From assembly GCA_947501105.1 (NCBI GenBank), contig CANMUP010000005.1, positions 124,001 through 188,000 of the forward strand: DNA of 64,000 nucleotides. The letters run 5' to 3'. This document shows positions 1-9,583 of the stretch, one piece after another. The DNA is from an uncultured Flaviramulus sp. Lineage in GTDB: Bacteria > Bacteroidota > Bacteroidia > Flavobacteriales > Flavobacteriaceae. The translations under genes and the position numbers were made by a program. A model generated the notes under the pieces. It made no database searches. It was given only the letters and a program-made list of their open reading frames with translations, and had not been told where the DNA came from. The stretch's first letter is position 1; each line of letters begins with the position of its first letter.

Positions 1-329
1 GTTATATCCTCAAATTTAAAATCTCCCTTATTTAAATATAATCTGTCACTAACTTGGTTTCCACAGAAAAATATATCTGGTAATCCGTCATTATTAATAT
101 CTCCAATAGCAACGCCAGCACCACTGTATATTTGATTATAATATAAGTGATTTACTGTTTTAGATTCTTTAATCGAATTATTGAAGTCTATACCTGTTTC
201 CTTAGATGTGAGTAACTCAAACCCTCCAATTAATACTTCTGGATATAAATTGCGTTCTGGCTTTTGGCAGGAAGTAGCTAAAAAAATAATTAAGAGTAGG
301 GTTATATAAGATGAAATACTAATTTTCAT
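1..329 (-). CDS. FG-GAP/VCBS-repeat lipoprotein, partial (N-terminal part only)
   Basis: The reading frame starts at an ATG at 329 and stays open to the left window edge, so only about 109 residues are visible. The N-terminus is a lipoprotein signal ending in a lipobox (ATSC, Cys at about residue 18). Residues about 70-90 read GVAIGDINNDGLPDIFF, the Asp/Asn/Gly-rich calcium-binding loop of FG-GAP/VCBS repeats; the pattern resembles the long surface proteins with ASPIC/UnbV C-terminal domains common in Bacteroidota. It lies 157 bases beyond the stop of the GH17 gene and may belong to the same transcript or to the next locus. Function is not known; a surface binding or adhesion role is inference. 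The C-terminal architecture cannot be seen. Confidence 0.8.
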   Translation of the reverse strand, partial: MKISISSYITLLLIIFLATSCQKPERNLYPEVLIGGFELLTSKETGIDFNNSIKESKTVNHLYYNQIYSGAGVAIGDINNDGLPDIFFCGNQVSDRLYLNKGDFKFEDI

Positions 330-486
330 TTTTTTAATTAAGATATTAAATGTTTTGAAAAGAACTAAATCCATAAATTATCTTTTTAATATAAAAATTA
401 GTATTTCATATGCTAAGTTAAGTAATAATACAGTTTTATTATAGTTATTTTCTGTATCAAGGAAAAATTAAAATTTTATTTAAAAT

Positions 487-1425
487 CTATACAAAAACCG
501 ATTTTCCTCTTTTTAATAATGGGTTAGTATTACTAGAAAACTTTAGTTTTTCATTTTTATCCCATAAGCCCCAAAAAGCACCTACATCACCTTCAGCCCC
601 AACCTTCCATGATTCATCAAACGATGAAAAGTAAAAAATATCAATATCGTCTTCTTTAGACCATAATTGCGTATTTATAAAGTATTTAATGGCATTTTCG
701 TATGATGGTATAGCTCCTTGTAAACCTTCACCTTCACTAGGCCATCCCGTTTCAGAAATGATAATCTTTTTACCATTAGCTACTCTAGAAGCTTGATTGA
801 ACATATCTTTCATATATAATAAAGAATATTCTAAACTACAACCTTCCCAATACGGATAACAGTTTGCTAAAATAACATCACAGGCTTCAGTAATTTTTGG
901 ACGCTGTACAAATTCATAATAAGCATCTACATAACCCACAGGAATATCTTTTGGAAGCGCTTCTTTAACTTGATACATGAACCCTAAAAGTTCTTCTTCA
1001 GTTAAGTCTCCTCTATACATCACTTCATTTCCTACAGCCGCAATATCTACATATCCATCATTTGCTAATTGGATAAGTCCTGCAACTTCTTTTTTGTTAA
1101 TATCTGGGTCATCTCCTAACCAAGCTCCAACCAATGTTTTTATACCATACTCCTTTGCAATACGAGGAATAGCCTCATTACCATCAGTACATGAAAAAGA
1201 ACGTATCCATTTTGTATATGGTTTTATAATTTTCATTCGTCTATGAATTTGCGCTTCAGAAATTTGATCTCCTGGTTCTTGGCCTTCTTCATAAGGACTA
1301 AACCCTATACCATGCATTCCTTCTTTCAAAACTCTCTTAAATATATTTTCTAATCCTTTTGTTGTCTTGTTATTAAGATTAGCTCCTAATAATGACATCA
1401 TTCTATGGTCTCTTCTACTTGACAT
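487..1425 (-). CDS. GH17 family beta-1,3-glucanase-like enzyme, no signal peptide
   Basis: This 312-residue protein has the GH17 TIM-barrel motifs: AAVGNEVMY with the acid/base Glu at about residue 134, and IISETGWPS with the nucleophile Glu at about 225. GH17 enzymes cut or transfer on beta-1,3-glucans such as laminarin. The N-terminus is polar (MSSRRDHRMM), with no signal peptide or lipobox, and there are only 28 bases to the upstream stop codon, so a missed leader is unlikely. I infer a cytoplasmic enzyme acting on short oligosaccharides imported by the symporter encoded just upstream (1454-3094). It is the last gene of the laminarin unit. A transglycosylase activity cannot be excluded, because family membership alone does not separate hydrolysis from transfer. 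Confidence 0.88.
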   Translation of the reverse strand: MSSRRDHRMMSLLGANLNNKTTKGLENIFKRVLKEGMHGIGFSPYEEGQEPGDQISEAQIHRRMKIIKPYTKWIRSFSCTDGNEAIPRIAKEYGIKTLVGAWLGDDPDINKKEVAGLIQLANDGYVDIAAVGNEVMYRGDLTEEELLGFMYQVKEALPKDIPVGYVDAYYEFVQRPKITEACDVILANCYPYWEGCSLEYSLLYMKDMFNQASRVANGKKIIISETGWPSEGEGLQGAIPSYENAIKYFINTQLWSKEDDIDIFYFSSFDESWKVGAEGDVGAFWGLWDKNEKLKFSSNTNPLLKRGKSVFV

Positions 1426-1453
1426 TACTTTTGTTTTTTATTTATGAACTTTT

Positions 1454-3094
1454 CTATAATTCTCCTCTTCTTTTTACTAATTCTACTTTAATTTCTCTTG
1501 ATCTAGTTTCATTTAAATTATATTTCCACATAATCCAAACAGCAATAGCCGCAGTAATAGCTGGTATCACAATATCTGCTATTCGTAACTTTGTCATTGT
1601 TTCAGCTGTTTGAGACACAGCACCTTCGTCGAAACCAACTAAACTTAATATTGCTCCTCCTAGTACCAAAGCAAGTGCCTGTCCCAACTTAACAAACCAC
1701 CAGTATATTGCACCAAAGGTACCTTCCTTACGAGGCATACCATTTTCAAGTTCATCTAAATCACACACGTCGGCCGTCATACTCATCATTAAGGTAAATA
1801 ATCCCCCTAAACCAAAAGCCATAAGCGGAATAGGCACGAACATTAACCATGGACCACCTTGACTAGTATCCATACTAAACCATGACATACCAATGCTGTC
1901 TAAAAAAGGGTTAATTGCATCAAATATTGATGCTACAAAATTGTTTAATCCAATACCAGCAGTTGATTGATTGAATTGTGAGTTTAAGTCATTATCAAAA
2001 CCCCACCATTTGAGACAGTAACCAATAATAGAAATCACTGTGGAAATAATAAAGGCTTTTCGTTTTCCCCATTTGTTAGCAATACGAGAAATGACAGGAA
2101 TAACCATAAAAGCAGTTATTATTGCAGTAAGTGAAGCAAACCAAGCTGGCCAAGTACCTGCTAGACCATAATCACCATTATATATGTAAAATACAATTAT
2201 GAAGAAACTGAACGAAGCCACCATTTGAAATCCATTAAACACTAAAAATGTAGCTCCACATAACTTCATAAAAGGCTTATTTTTAAACACTTCCTTTATA
2301 CCTTGTCCTAATTCTTTAAAATTAGATGATAACGTTTTAAGGCCAATTTCTTTTCTGTTTTCCATTTTCCCAGCATCAAGTCCTTTACAGAATAAAGCTG
2401 GTAAAATCCCAAGTACAATACAAACTAAACCAACTAACAACGACAGTTTACGAACTCCTGTTCCTTGTAATTTCTCTGTTGTTATTTTTTGCAATTCATC
2501 ACCAGTAAGACCCATTTCTCCAATAGTTCTTAATACTTCTTCACTTATAGGAAATACGGTAGGATCTGCAATAACTACCCAAAACCAAGGTACTAACATC
2601 CAAGCAATTTGTCCAACCGTATTTGCAAATGCCATTAAGCGTGTACGCTCATTATAATCGGTAGTCATTTCATACCCTAAACCTACCAATGGTGTAGCAT
2701 ACATAGTATTTCCAACGAGAAACAATAAAGACATTAAAAGAAAATACCAAAAGTTAAACATAACCGAATTATCTTCACTCAGTTGGAATAAAAGGGCGAA
2801 TAATACTCCACTTAAAACAGCTCCGACAAAAATATATGGTCGTCGCCTTCCCCATTTCGATTTTGTATTATCCGAAATAAAACCCATTACTGGGTCAGTG
2901 AGCGCATCGAATATTCTAGGTAAACCACCCAACAAACCTGCTAACCATGGGTCCATTCCAAATGCTGTTACCAAAAAGAACATAAATACAGCTAAAGCTC
3001 CTGGTAATAAATTTAATACTAAGTGTCCTGAGCCGAAGGCCATTTTTTGTCCAAAAGGAACCTTATCTTTCTTTGCAGTTTTTACATTTGACAT
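1454..3094 (-). CDS. GPH-type (glycoside-pentoside-hexuronide) sugar:cation symporter, MFS
   Basis: This 546-residue protein has many hydrophobic segments of the major facilitator superfamily. Residues about 45-75 contain the GPH signature, with DALTDPVMGFISDNT followed by a GRRRPY turn. GPH carriers import glycosides with sodium or protons across the inner membrane. It is longer than the usual ~450-480 residues, with extra loops near residues 180-220 and 375-405. The gene sits two bases after the GH30 stop and 28 bases before the GH17 start, so these genes are co-transcribed. I infer it moves gluco-oligosaccharides or gentiobiose-like products from the periplasm to the cytoplasm, where the signal-less GH17 and the phosphorylase-like protein act. 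The actual substrate is not shown by sequence. Confidence 0.85.
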   Translation of the reverse strand: MSNVKTAKKDKVPFGQKMAFGSGHLVLNLLPGALAVFMFFLVTAFGMDPWLAGLLGGLPRIFDALTDPVMGFISDNTKSKWGRRRPYIFVGAVLSGVLFALLFQLSEDNSVMFNFWYFLLMSLLFLVGNTMYATPLVGLGYEMTTDYNERTRLMAFANTVGQIAWMLVPWFWVVIADPTVFPISEEVLRTIGEMGLTGDELQKITTEKLQGTGVRKLSLLVGLVCIVLGILPALFCKGLDAGKMENRKEIGLKTLSSNFKELGQGIKEVFKNKPFMKLCGATFLVFNGFQMVASFSFFIIVFYIYNGDYGLAGTWPAWFASLTAIITAFMVIPVISRIANKWGKRKAFIISTVISIIGYCLKWWGFDNDLNSQFNQSTAGIGLNNFVASIFDAINPFLDSIGMSWFSMDTSQGGPWLMFVPIPLMAFGLGGLFTLMMSMTADVCDLDELENGMPRKEGTFGAIYWWFVKLGQALALVLGGAILSLVGFDEGAVSQTAETMTKLRIADIVIPAITAAIAVWIMWKYNLNETRSREIKVELVKRRGEL

Positions 3095-3096
3095 AA

Positions 3097-4593
3097 TTAT
3101 TTAGTTTTAGTTGGTATTACAATAGTTTGAATAGCTTTCGCATCTATTGAAATTTCTATTGCTTTTTCATTTATTGATAGGCTAATACTTTTTGGGGTTT
3201 CTGTTTCATTAAATAGCACAACTGCAATGGTTCCATCTGGGTTTTCAGCAGCAGTTGCCATGAGTTTATCATCTGAATTTTCTAATCCAATTATTTTTGC
3301 ATCTGGTCTTATATATTTACTAAAATGTGCCATAGTATAATAAAGCGGTGTAAAGTAAACCTCGTCTTTTTCAGGGTCTACAATTACAGGAGCCACACAC
3401 CAGTTTTCAAACCAATTTGGTCCTCCTTGAGTATCTAAAACCATATTCCAATCTACCCAACCATCAACCCAATTGTTTAGACAGCCAATAATATCTCTGG
3501 CATAACGGTTTACTGGTGAATACTTTGGATGTAGATGTTTATCTTTTTCTGACGCCCAATCCCAACCCCAATCTGTGGCTTCTTTTCTCCAATACCAATC
3601 ATCATCTTGCCATTTTGGAACTTCTGAATCTACACAGCCTTCAGTTTCAATTAAGTATTTGTTAGGTGCTTTATTGTGTGCATATTGTAATGCTTCAGGA
3701 AAAAAATCATAGGTACTCTCATACCAGTGAATTGCAGTTCCATGAAAATATTTAGAAGAGGCTTCATCTCTATACATTTCATCAACCCATTCTTTTAATC
3801 CTGCTCTATTTTGATCGTAACCTAAAATAATCTTATCACCATAACCATCAGTTTCTAGTTTTGGACCTAAATGAAACTGTACAAAATCGGTCATTTCTTT
3901 TGGAGAAAAATGCATGCTCTCCCAGTTATTTCCATTACCATGCGGTTCGTTCTCAACCGTGAATCCCCAAACTTCAATTCCTTCAGCTTTATAAGCTTCT
4001 ATATATTTTGAAAAGAATAGAGCCCAAGTATCATAATATTTAGGCAATAATTTACCTCCAACCCAGCTATTATTGTCTTTCATCCAAGGTGCAGCAGACC
4101 ATGGTGAAGCAAAAATTTTAAACCCATCGTCTGATACTGCTAAAGCATCTTTTATCATAGGAATAAGATCGTCTTTGTCTTCTTCAATGGTAAAACGTTC
4201 TAACATTACATCATCTTCAACTGGTGTATATGAATAGTTAGTGAGTGAAAAATCGCAAGAATTCATATGTGTTCTTGTCAACGAGTATCTTGCACCATCC
4301 TTAGCGAAATATGCCTGTAAAATTGTGTCTCGGTTTTTTTTGCTTAACTTATTTAATAAATAAGCTGAAGACTCCGTAAATGCTCCTCCAAAACCAGAAA
4401 TTGTTTGAAACGTTTCTTCTGGGTTTAATTTAATAGTCGCTTTATTCTCGAGAGTTTTAAACTCGGTAACCTGAGTTAGCTTATTACCATTAGCTGAAGT
4501 TTCAAAAACTTCAACTTGTAATTTATTATCTGTTTCATTACAACTCATAGTCATTAGTAAAAAACCGTAGATATAATATTTTAAACGCTTCAT
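3097..4593 (-). CDS. GH30 family lipoprotein (beta-1,6-glucanase / glucosylceramidase-like)
   Basis: This 498-residue protein starts with a lipoprotein signal (Cys at residue 18). It carries GH30 hallmarks: the GFGGAFTES segment near residues 67-75, TVENEPHG with the acid/base Glu about 216, and LIETEGCVDS with the nucleophile Glu about 318, aligning with the human glucocerebrosidase nucleophile region. A C-terminal beta-sandwich (about 430-495) is typical of GH30. In laminarin loci such GH30 enzymes remove beta-1,6-linked glucose branches, which fits the GH17 and GH16 neighbours. Lipidation implies anchoring in the periplasm or on the cell surface. It is 11 bases downstream of the GH17 lipoprotein gene. 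Exact linkage preference is inference from context. Confidence 0.9.
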   Translation of the reverse strand: MKRLKYYIYGFLLMTMSCNETDNKLQVEVFETSANGNKLTQVTEFKTLENKATIKLNPEETFQTISGFGGAFTESSAYLLNKLSKKNRDTILQAYFAKDGARYSLTRTHMNSCDFSLTNYSYTPVEDDVMLERFTIEEDKDDLIPMIKDALAVSDDGFKIFASPWSAAPWMKDNNSWVGGKLLPKYYDTWALFFSKYIEAYKAEGIEVWGFTVENEPHGNGNNWESMHFSPKEMTDFVQFHLGPKLETDGYGDKIILGYDQNRAGLKEWVDEMYRDEASSKYFHGTAIHWYESTYDFFPEALQYAHNKAPNKYLIETEGCVDSEVPKWQDDDWYWRKEATDWGWDWASEKDKHLHPKYSPVNRYARDIIGCLNNWVDGWVDWNMVLDTQGGPNWFENWCVAPVIVDPEKDEVYFTPLYYTMAHFSKYIRPDAKIIGLENSDDKLMATAAENPDGTIAVVLFNETETPKSISLSINEKAIEISIDAKAIQTIVIPTKTK

Positions 4594-4604
4594 TTTAATC
4601 TTTT

Positions 4605-5888
4605 TTAGTTATGCACCCCAACTTCAACAATAGAAGGAGGCGCTAAAACATCCTTCATCAAAGCTTCTTTATTACCGTTGTAAGTTTTTATTATGTCGTT
4701 TCCATCTCTGGTTAATCCTTTAAAAACACCTTTATCTACTAAATCCCATAATGCATATTTTGCTTGACCTTCTAAATTGATTAAACCAAAATGATTTTCA
4801 GATCCTTTAGAGTTATGTGAGTCTTTCCATTTCTCATCAAAGGCTTCAAAATAAAAACAAGAAATTTTGTCTTTATTGGTCCAATTCCTCATCAGTTCGT
4901 GATAACGCCCCGATTTGTATTCGTCTGTTGCTCTTGAACCATTGATACCGTAATGCCCATTAGATACTGTTGACCAACCTGTTTCTCCTAAATGTACAGG
5001 TTTATTAACCCCTAAGCTATTTATATAGTTTGTCACACTATCGTGTTGCTTTTGAGAAAATTTTAAAGCACGTTGCATAGCAGATTCAATCTTTTCACTT
5101 TCTGAAAGATTAGTCTCGTTCTCTGGAACTAACCAAAAAGCAGGATTATAGTGAGAATTATGCATAGGATATGTATGCATTGATATATAATCTACTGACT
5201 TAATTAGTTCTTTTAAATCTTCAGTATGATAACTTGAATCTCCGCCTCCCCAAGATGAGAAGTCATCTGAACTGGTTATCCATAAATCTTTAGGTAACTC
5301 TCCAGATTTTTTTAATCCTTGCAAATGATTTACCCATTTTAATATTACATTTGGACGCACAAAATAGCTGGTAGCCCAACGTACCATAGCTTCATTGCCC
5401 ACAGCAATAATCTTTACTATATCTGGGTAAGCCTTTGCCAGTGCAACTGCTCTATCTATTTCTTCGGCATTTTGTTCACTCTCCACTTCATGATTTGGCT
5501 CCATATCTGTCCATGCATTTTGACAGTCAATCCAAGCTCCTAGCATAACATACATTTCAAAACTTTTATCCTCCTTTTTTAATTCGCTTATAGCTTTTAA
5601 TAGGTTAGGTGCCTGTTGTAATTGCACATTATAGGTTCTTAATATTTTAATACCCATTGCAGATAATATTTTCATATCTTCTTTTAACTCTGCAATGGTA
5701 GGCTGTATATCTCTGGATTTTTGACGATAGCCTCCATAGGAAATGGCTAAATATTCAGGGTTTCCTAAAATATCAGCTGCTGTAATGTGTTTTGCTTTTA
5801 TCACGTTTTCAGATTCTTTTTTTGTACCATTTACACATCCAAAGGCTAAAACTAAAAGCACGCCTATTATATTTAGATTGGTTTTCAT
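4605..5888 (-). CDS. GH17 family lipoprotein (laminarin-acting glucanase)
   Basis: This 427-residue lipoprotein (Cys about residue 18) carries GH17 signatures: IIAVGNEAMVRW with the acid/base Glu at about 166, and HLGETGWST with the nucleophile Glu at about 302. It is longer than the signal-less GH17 at the end of the unit, and the two diverge strongly, so they probably have different sites of action or preferences for chain length. The lipobox places it on a membrane, whereas the other paralogue looks cytoplasmic. The gene begins about 136 bases after the phosphorylase-like gene; that gap holds an inverted repeat at 5921-5980. A role in cutting laminarin or laminari-oligosaccharides is inferred from family and neighbours. 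Confidence 0.9.
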   Translation of the reverse strand: MKTNLNIIGVLLVLAFGCVNGTKKESENVIKAKHITAADILGNPEYLAISYGGYRQKSRDIQPTIAELKEDMKILSAMGIKILRTYNVQLQQAPNLLKAISELKKEDKSFEMYVMLGAWIDCQNAWTDMEPNHEVESEQNAEEIDRAVALAKAYPDIVKIIAVGNEAMVRWATSYFVRPNVILKWVNHLQGLKKSGELPKDLWITSSDDFSSWGGGDSSYHTEDLKELIKSVDYISMHTYPMHNSHYNPAFWLVPENETNLSESEKIESAMQRALKFSQKQHDSVTNYINSLGVNKPVHLGETGWSTVSNGHYGINGSRATDEYKSGRYHELMRNWTNKDKISCFYFEAFDEKWKDSHNSKGSENHFGLINLEGQAKYALWDLVDKGVFKGLTRDGNDIIKTYNGNKEALMKDVLAPPSIVEVGVHN

Positions 5889-5920
5889 CTGTTTATAATT
5901 AATTGTTTTTTATCTGTCGG

Positions 5921-5980
5921 ATGTAACATTCATTTCGTCCTTTTTTCTGTGTATCGAAAATTCAGTTATGAATGTTTCAT
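5921..5980. promoter_or_regulatory. Interrupted inverted repeat in the gap between phosphorylase-like gene and GH17 lipoprotein gene
   Basis: The arms ATGTAACATTCAT (5921-5933) and ATGAATGTTTCAT (5968-5980) are complementary at 12 of 13 positions, with a 34-base spacer. It lies 33 to 92 bases upstream of the GH17 lipoprotein start on the minus strand. The wide spacer and lack of a T-run make it a poor terminator; a regulator site or an mRNA structure is possible. Confidence 0.4.
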
Positions 5981-6024
5981 GTGTAAACTTTTAATGATGG
6001 TTAAACTTATCTGTTTTTGTTTCG

Positions 6025-9000
6025 TTATTTATTTAATGTCACTATAATTTGATTGACTTCACCCCGTCTTTCAAAGATGGATTTTGAAGTTTTCAAGTCA
6101 AGACTTTTATTATCAAATTCTACCTGCTCGCCTGTATTAAAAATAACTTGCAAATGATTTCTTTCTGAACGCTTGTATATAATTGGTACTTGACAATAGG
6201 TAAAGCATAGCGAGTTAGCTTCAAGTGCCAAGTCTTGCTTTTCCTTTGAAGCATTTGTAAAACTGAATATTGATGGTGTTTGTAAAAACTCTTTAGTTTG
6301 TAATAATCCAGGCTTAAACACTAGTTTACCGTTTTCAACAAACACGCCTAATTCTCCAAACCTGCATAATATATCTTCTTTTACTTGCCCTGTCATTCCT
6401 GGTTGTTGAGCGCCTTTGGTTGCTGGTGTATGAGAATAAGGATCAGTTGGAAATGCCCCATATAATTCTGGTGATTTATGAACTCCTATACCTGCATTGA
6501 TTTCGTAATAATGGTCAAATAACTTGCCTGTTACTACAGCATCCTCATTATTGTTTATTGCTAACAAACAGTTTTCTTGTACTGCTAATAATAATTTAGA
6601 TACCATGTGCCAATAAATAGAACCTAGACCTTCGTATCCAAAAAATGTTCCTGAACGTCCTGTAAATGATTTATGGTCAAAAATATCTTCAAATGTTTGA
6701 AGTAAAAATGATGCATCACTTTTAACCAAAGATTGATATTCTTCACTTAAATTATTTAATGCTACTTGTAAACTATTTGCATTATTAAAACTTCCATTAA
6801 AATGATAATTCCCTAAAACATCTTTCTCAATAATTTGCCAATTATTGTTTGCAATTAATTGTTTTAATAAACTTGATTGTTCAACTTTATCAGCAGAAAT
6901 ATTGTTCTTTTTATCAAATCGAGGTAACTCTCTGTCTGGGTAAAGAATGTAACTGTATTGATCTCTTCTAAACAACCTACTGTCTTTTAGCCCATCAAGT
7001 AACTGTAGTGCTTCAGATGGTGTTAAATAACCCGAGCTTAATACTGCAACTTGACCTTCTAACATTTCAGGCAGATGCGACATAGATACTTCATTATCAT
7101 TTTCAACAGTCATTAAGTTATAAGCATGATACATATTATCACTTCGCTTATTGGCTTTAATACTATGTTCTAAATATTTTTTAGTAACTGCTATAAAACT
7201 AGAAATAGCTTCAACACCTAATTCAGATTTTGTGTTTGAAAACCCATTATTATAAATAGTTTCTCTATAATTACTACCTGCTATTCCTAAACCATCAAGT
7301 ATATTTTTTCGGTCTTTATCCGATATTTTATCAGATAAAATATTTACATTATCATCTAACGTTTTAACAATTCCATTAAAAAATTCAGTTAATTCTTGAG
7401 ACACCTTTACTTGTTTAGCTTCTGATTTAGAAACTACACTTTCAAAGAAGTTTAAAAACCTATACAAATAGGATAGAGTAACCATAGATACTCCATTACC
7501 AACTAGAGCATTATTTGCATCATTCCATTCTGGTCTTTGAGTATTTAACCAAATACCTCCCTCTGGAATAAAGTTTGACACTTTTGACAGTACGGTAGCT
7601 AATAATTTTTCAATTAAGTTAACTCTATAAATATTTGAGTTTTGGTCTTCTAATAAAGCGCCATCTGCACCAATTCTTTCTCTATTTTTATTGATTTTGT
7701 AATCTAAGTCATAATCAAAATCAATAGTGTCCTTTGGATTTTTTAGAGTATCTGAGTAGCTCTTTATTTTATAAGGTACGTTGGCATATACAAAAACATC
7801 TTCATTAAATCGTTTTCCTAAATCTCCTGGATAATGATCTTCTATAAATTCTAAGAATTTTAAAAGATAAATAATTTGATGATCGCCCCAATAGCCTATG
7901 TAAGACCATGGATCGTGTTCTTCAATAACTTCCCAATCAAAACCATCTTTTGTAACACGGTATGGGTTATAACCTTCAAATGTTGTGGCATTTAAAAACT
8001 TATGAATCATGCCTTCAATATACTCAGGATACGCGTGTGCTAAAGCTTCCCAGTTTTGGAAAATATCACGCCAATTACCCTCATAATCAAGAATTTTAGA
8101 ACCATCAACTTCATTTCTTGTATTAATAGAAAACTTATTCCATGGTCTACTTGGATCACCATGTCTTCTACTAAATTTTAATGGCAAATATTCTAAACAC
8201 AATCGCTTAAAATCGAAGTTTTTACTTTTCTCAGCAAAATCTTTAATATCGTTTAAAGAAAATACTTCTGGTAAAGCACTTAACGTTCTTTCTTTTTCTT
8301 TGAAGACCTCTTTATTTGCTTTAGAAATATATTTTATAAAATCTGGTTTCTCAATAGTATATGCATCATCAAAAATACCTCCTCGCATAATATTAAAAAG
8401 GGTATTAGCAAAATGCCTCGTATTTGTTAATGGATCTGCTGTAAGTTGTATACCATCTGAAGCTGTAGTTAAATTGATTAAGTTTTTTGTACCTAAATCA
8501 ATATTGCTTTGTACTAAAGCTAATAAATCACTTTCATTTTTTATGATTTCAGAAACCTTAACAACATCAGAAATTGATTGGTTTACATTAGCTACAAACA
8601 TCCAACTTTTTTCAGCTTCGAATTCTAATTCAATTTGAGCTGAAATAAAGTAAGCTCCTTTTTCGGCTTTTACATTAATTTCTTCTTGAACGGGCATGCC
8701 TCTTCTAAAATCATTTAATTGAAATGATGATAATAAATAGGTTGGATTTGTTAACCCCGCAGACCAGACCGTATTTGCTTTTAATGCTTCACTAGGTTCT
8801 GCTTTGTCTACAATTACAGAGCTTAATACATAAATACCTAAACCAACTTCTTTTTGAAGTTCGCTCTTTTTATAGGCATCTACAAGGTTGCTTCTCGTAT
8901 TTTGCAAATCAGAAGTAACGCTTGCTGGCAATATATTTTGCAATCCGTCTAAAACTCTAATACCTACTTTAAAATCATTATGATTTATTAAAGTAGATTT

Positions 9001-9480
9001 TTTTACAAAGCCAAATTTGTTACTTGAATTCCACTGATATCTGAATGTAAGACCTAAATCTAGGTTGTTTTCTTCAAAAACAATTTTGTTTCCATGAATG
9101 TTTTTATACAAATTGGTTTGCGTATTATACATTCCCATTTGACGCATAGAAAACGGTTCCCAAGTATGTGTTTTTTCATTTACATTAACATGAAAAACTG
9201 CCTTACTCCCAGTAATTTCGGCCATTTCAGTGATTTTATCATCTGTATAATATGGAAATAAAGATGATTCAGCATTTTTTCTACCAGCTGTTAGGCCTCC
9301 ATTACTTGATATAAACATCCAGTGATTAGAATCACTAACAATGCTCATAAAAAATGGACGCATTTTGTCACTATTGGAAATCTTGTAGTAAGTTTCATTA
9401 TTAAAAGTGATTAATTCTCCTTTTATTTTATCCATTGTATTTGAAACTTTAAGCTCGTCTTTAAAAACTGTACTATTCAT
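6025..9480 (-). CDS. Large cytoplasmic protein, probable beta-1,3-glucan phosphorylase (GH94/GH149/GH161-like)
   Basis: This is a 1151-residue protein without signal peptide or membrane segments. Its length and layout (beta-rich N-terminal part to about residue 340, helical middle and C-terminal parts) fit the long inverting phosphorylases related to GH94. The segment with W652-N653-D654 resembles the WND motif around the catalytic Asp of GH94-type enzymes; an upstream segment, DYEGNWRDIFQNWEAL, and a glycine-rich GRSGTFFGYEG stretch near the C-terminal third look like active-site loops. GH149 and GH161 beta-1,3-glucan phosphorylases are about this size. The reaction would be phosphorolysis of beta-1,3-gluco-oligosaccharides to glucose 1-phosphate in the cytoplasm. 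It starts a transcription segment just after a hairpin. The family call is from motif and context, not from an alignment. Confidence 0.6.
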   Translation of the reverse strand: MNSTVFKDELKVSNTMDKIKGELITFNNETYYKISNSDKMRPFFMSIVSDSNHWMFISSNGGLTAGRKNAESSLFPYYTDDKITEMAEITGSKAVFHVNVNEKTHTWEPFSMRQMGMYNTQTNLYKNIHGNKIVFEENNLDLGLTFRYQWNSSNKFGFVKKSTLINHNDFKVGIRVLDGLQNILPASVTSDLQNTRSNLVDAYKKSELQKEVGLGIYVLSSVIVDKAEPSEALKANTVWSAGLTNPTYLLSSFQLNDFRRGMPVQEEINVKAEKGAYFISAQIELEFEAEKSWMFVANVNQSISDVVKVSEIIKNESDLLALVQSNIDLGTKNLINLTTASDGIQLTADPLTNTRHFANTLFNIMRGGIFDDAYTIEKPDFIKYISKANKEVFKEKERTLSALPEVFSLNDIKDFAEKSKNFDFKRLCLEYLPLKFSRRHGDPSRPWNKFSINTRNEVDGSKILDYEGNWRDIFQNWEALAHAYPEYIEGMIHKFLNATTFEGYNPYRVTKDGFDWEVIEEHDPWSYIGYWGDHQIIYLLKFLEFIEDHYPGDLGKRFNEDVFVYANVPYKIKSYSDTLKNPKDTIDFDYDLDYKINKNRERIGADGALLEDQNSNIYRVNLIEKLLATVLSKVSNFIPEGGIWLNTQRPEWNDANNALVGNGVSMVTLSYLYRFLNFFESVVSKSEAKQVKVSQELTEFFNGIVKTLDDNVNILSDKISDKDRKNILDGLGIAGSNYRETIYNNGFSNTKSELGVEAISSFIAVTKKYLEHSIKANKRSDNMYHAYNLMTVENDNEVSMSHLPEMLEGQVAVLSSGYLTPSEALQLLDGLKDSRLFRRDQYSYILYPDRELPRFDKKNNISADKVEQSSLLKQLIANNNWQIIEKDVLGNYHFNGSFNNANSLQVALNNLSEEYQSLVKSDASFLLQTFEDIFDHKSFTGRSGTFFGYEGLGSIYWHMVSKLLLAVQENCLLAINNNEDAVVTGKLFDHYYEINAGIGVHKSPELYGAFPTDPYSHTPATKGAQQPGMTGQVKEDILCRFGELGVFVENGKLVFKPGLLQTKEFLQTPSIFSFTNASKEKQDLALEANSLCFTYCQVPIIYKRSERNHLQVIFNTGEQVEFDNKSLDLKTSKSIFERRGEVNQIIVTLNK

Positions 9481-9517
9481 TTAACTTTTAAGAGTCTAAT
9501 TGAATTTATATTTAATA

Positions 9518-9558
9518 AAAAAGGCTAACTAGTAAATCAAATTTGAGCTAGCCTTTTT
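9518..9558 (-). terminator. Hairpin terminator between the surface unit and the phosphorylase-like gene
   Basis: The arms AAAAAGGCTA (9518-9527) and TAGCCTTTTT (9549-9558) are a perfect 10-bp inverted repeat with two more pairs inside after one mismatch. On the minus strand it follows the stop of the binding lipoprotein (9584) by 25 bases and ends in a T-run. Only 37 bases remain to the next start at 9480, so it may work as a partial terminator that lowers expression of the downstream genes. Confidence 0.7.
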
Positions 9559-9583
9559 ATTTTTCTTAATTTTTATCTAATCC

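Noticed and set aside
330-486. Search for a terminator after the last GH17 gene
   Set aside because: Only weak AT-rich inverted stretches are present, with no convincing stem and T-run, so the end of the glucan transcript could not be placed.
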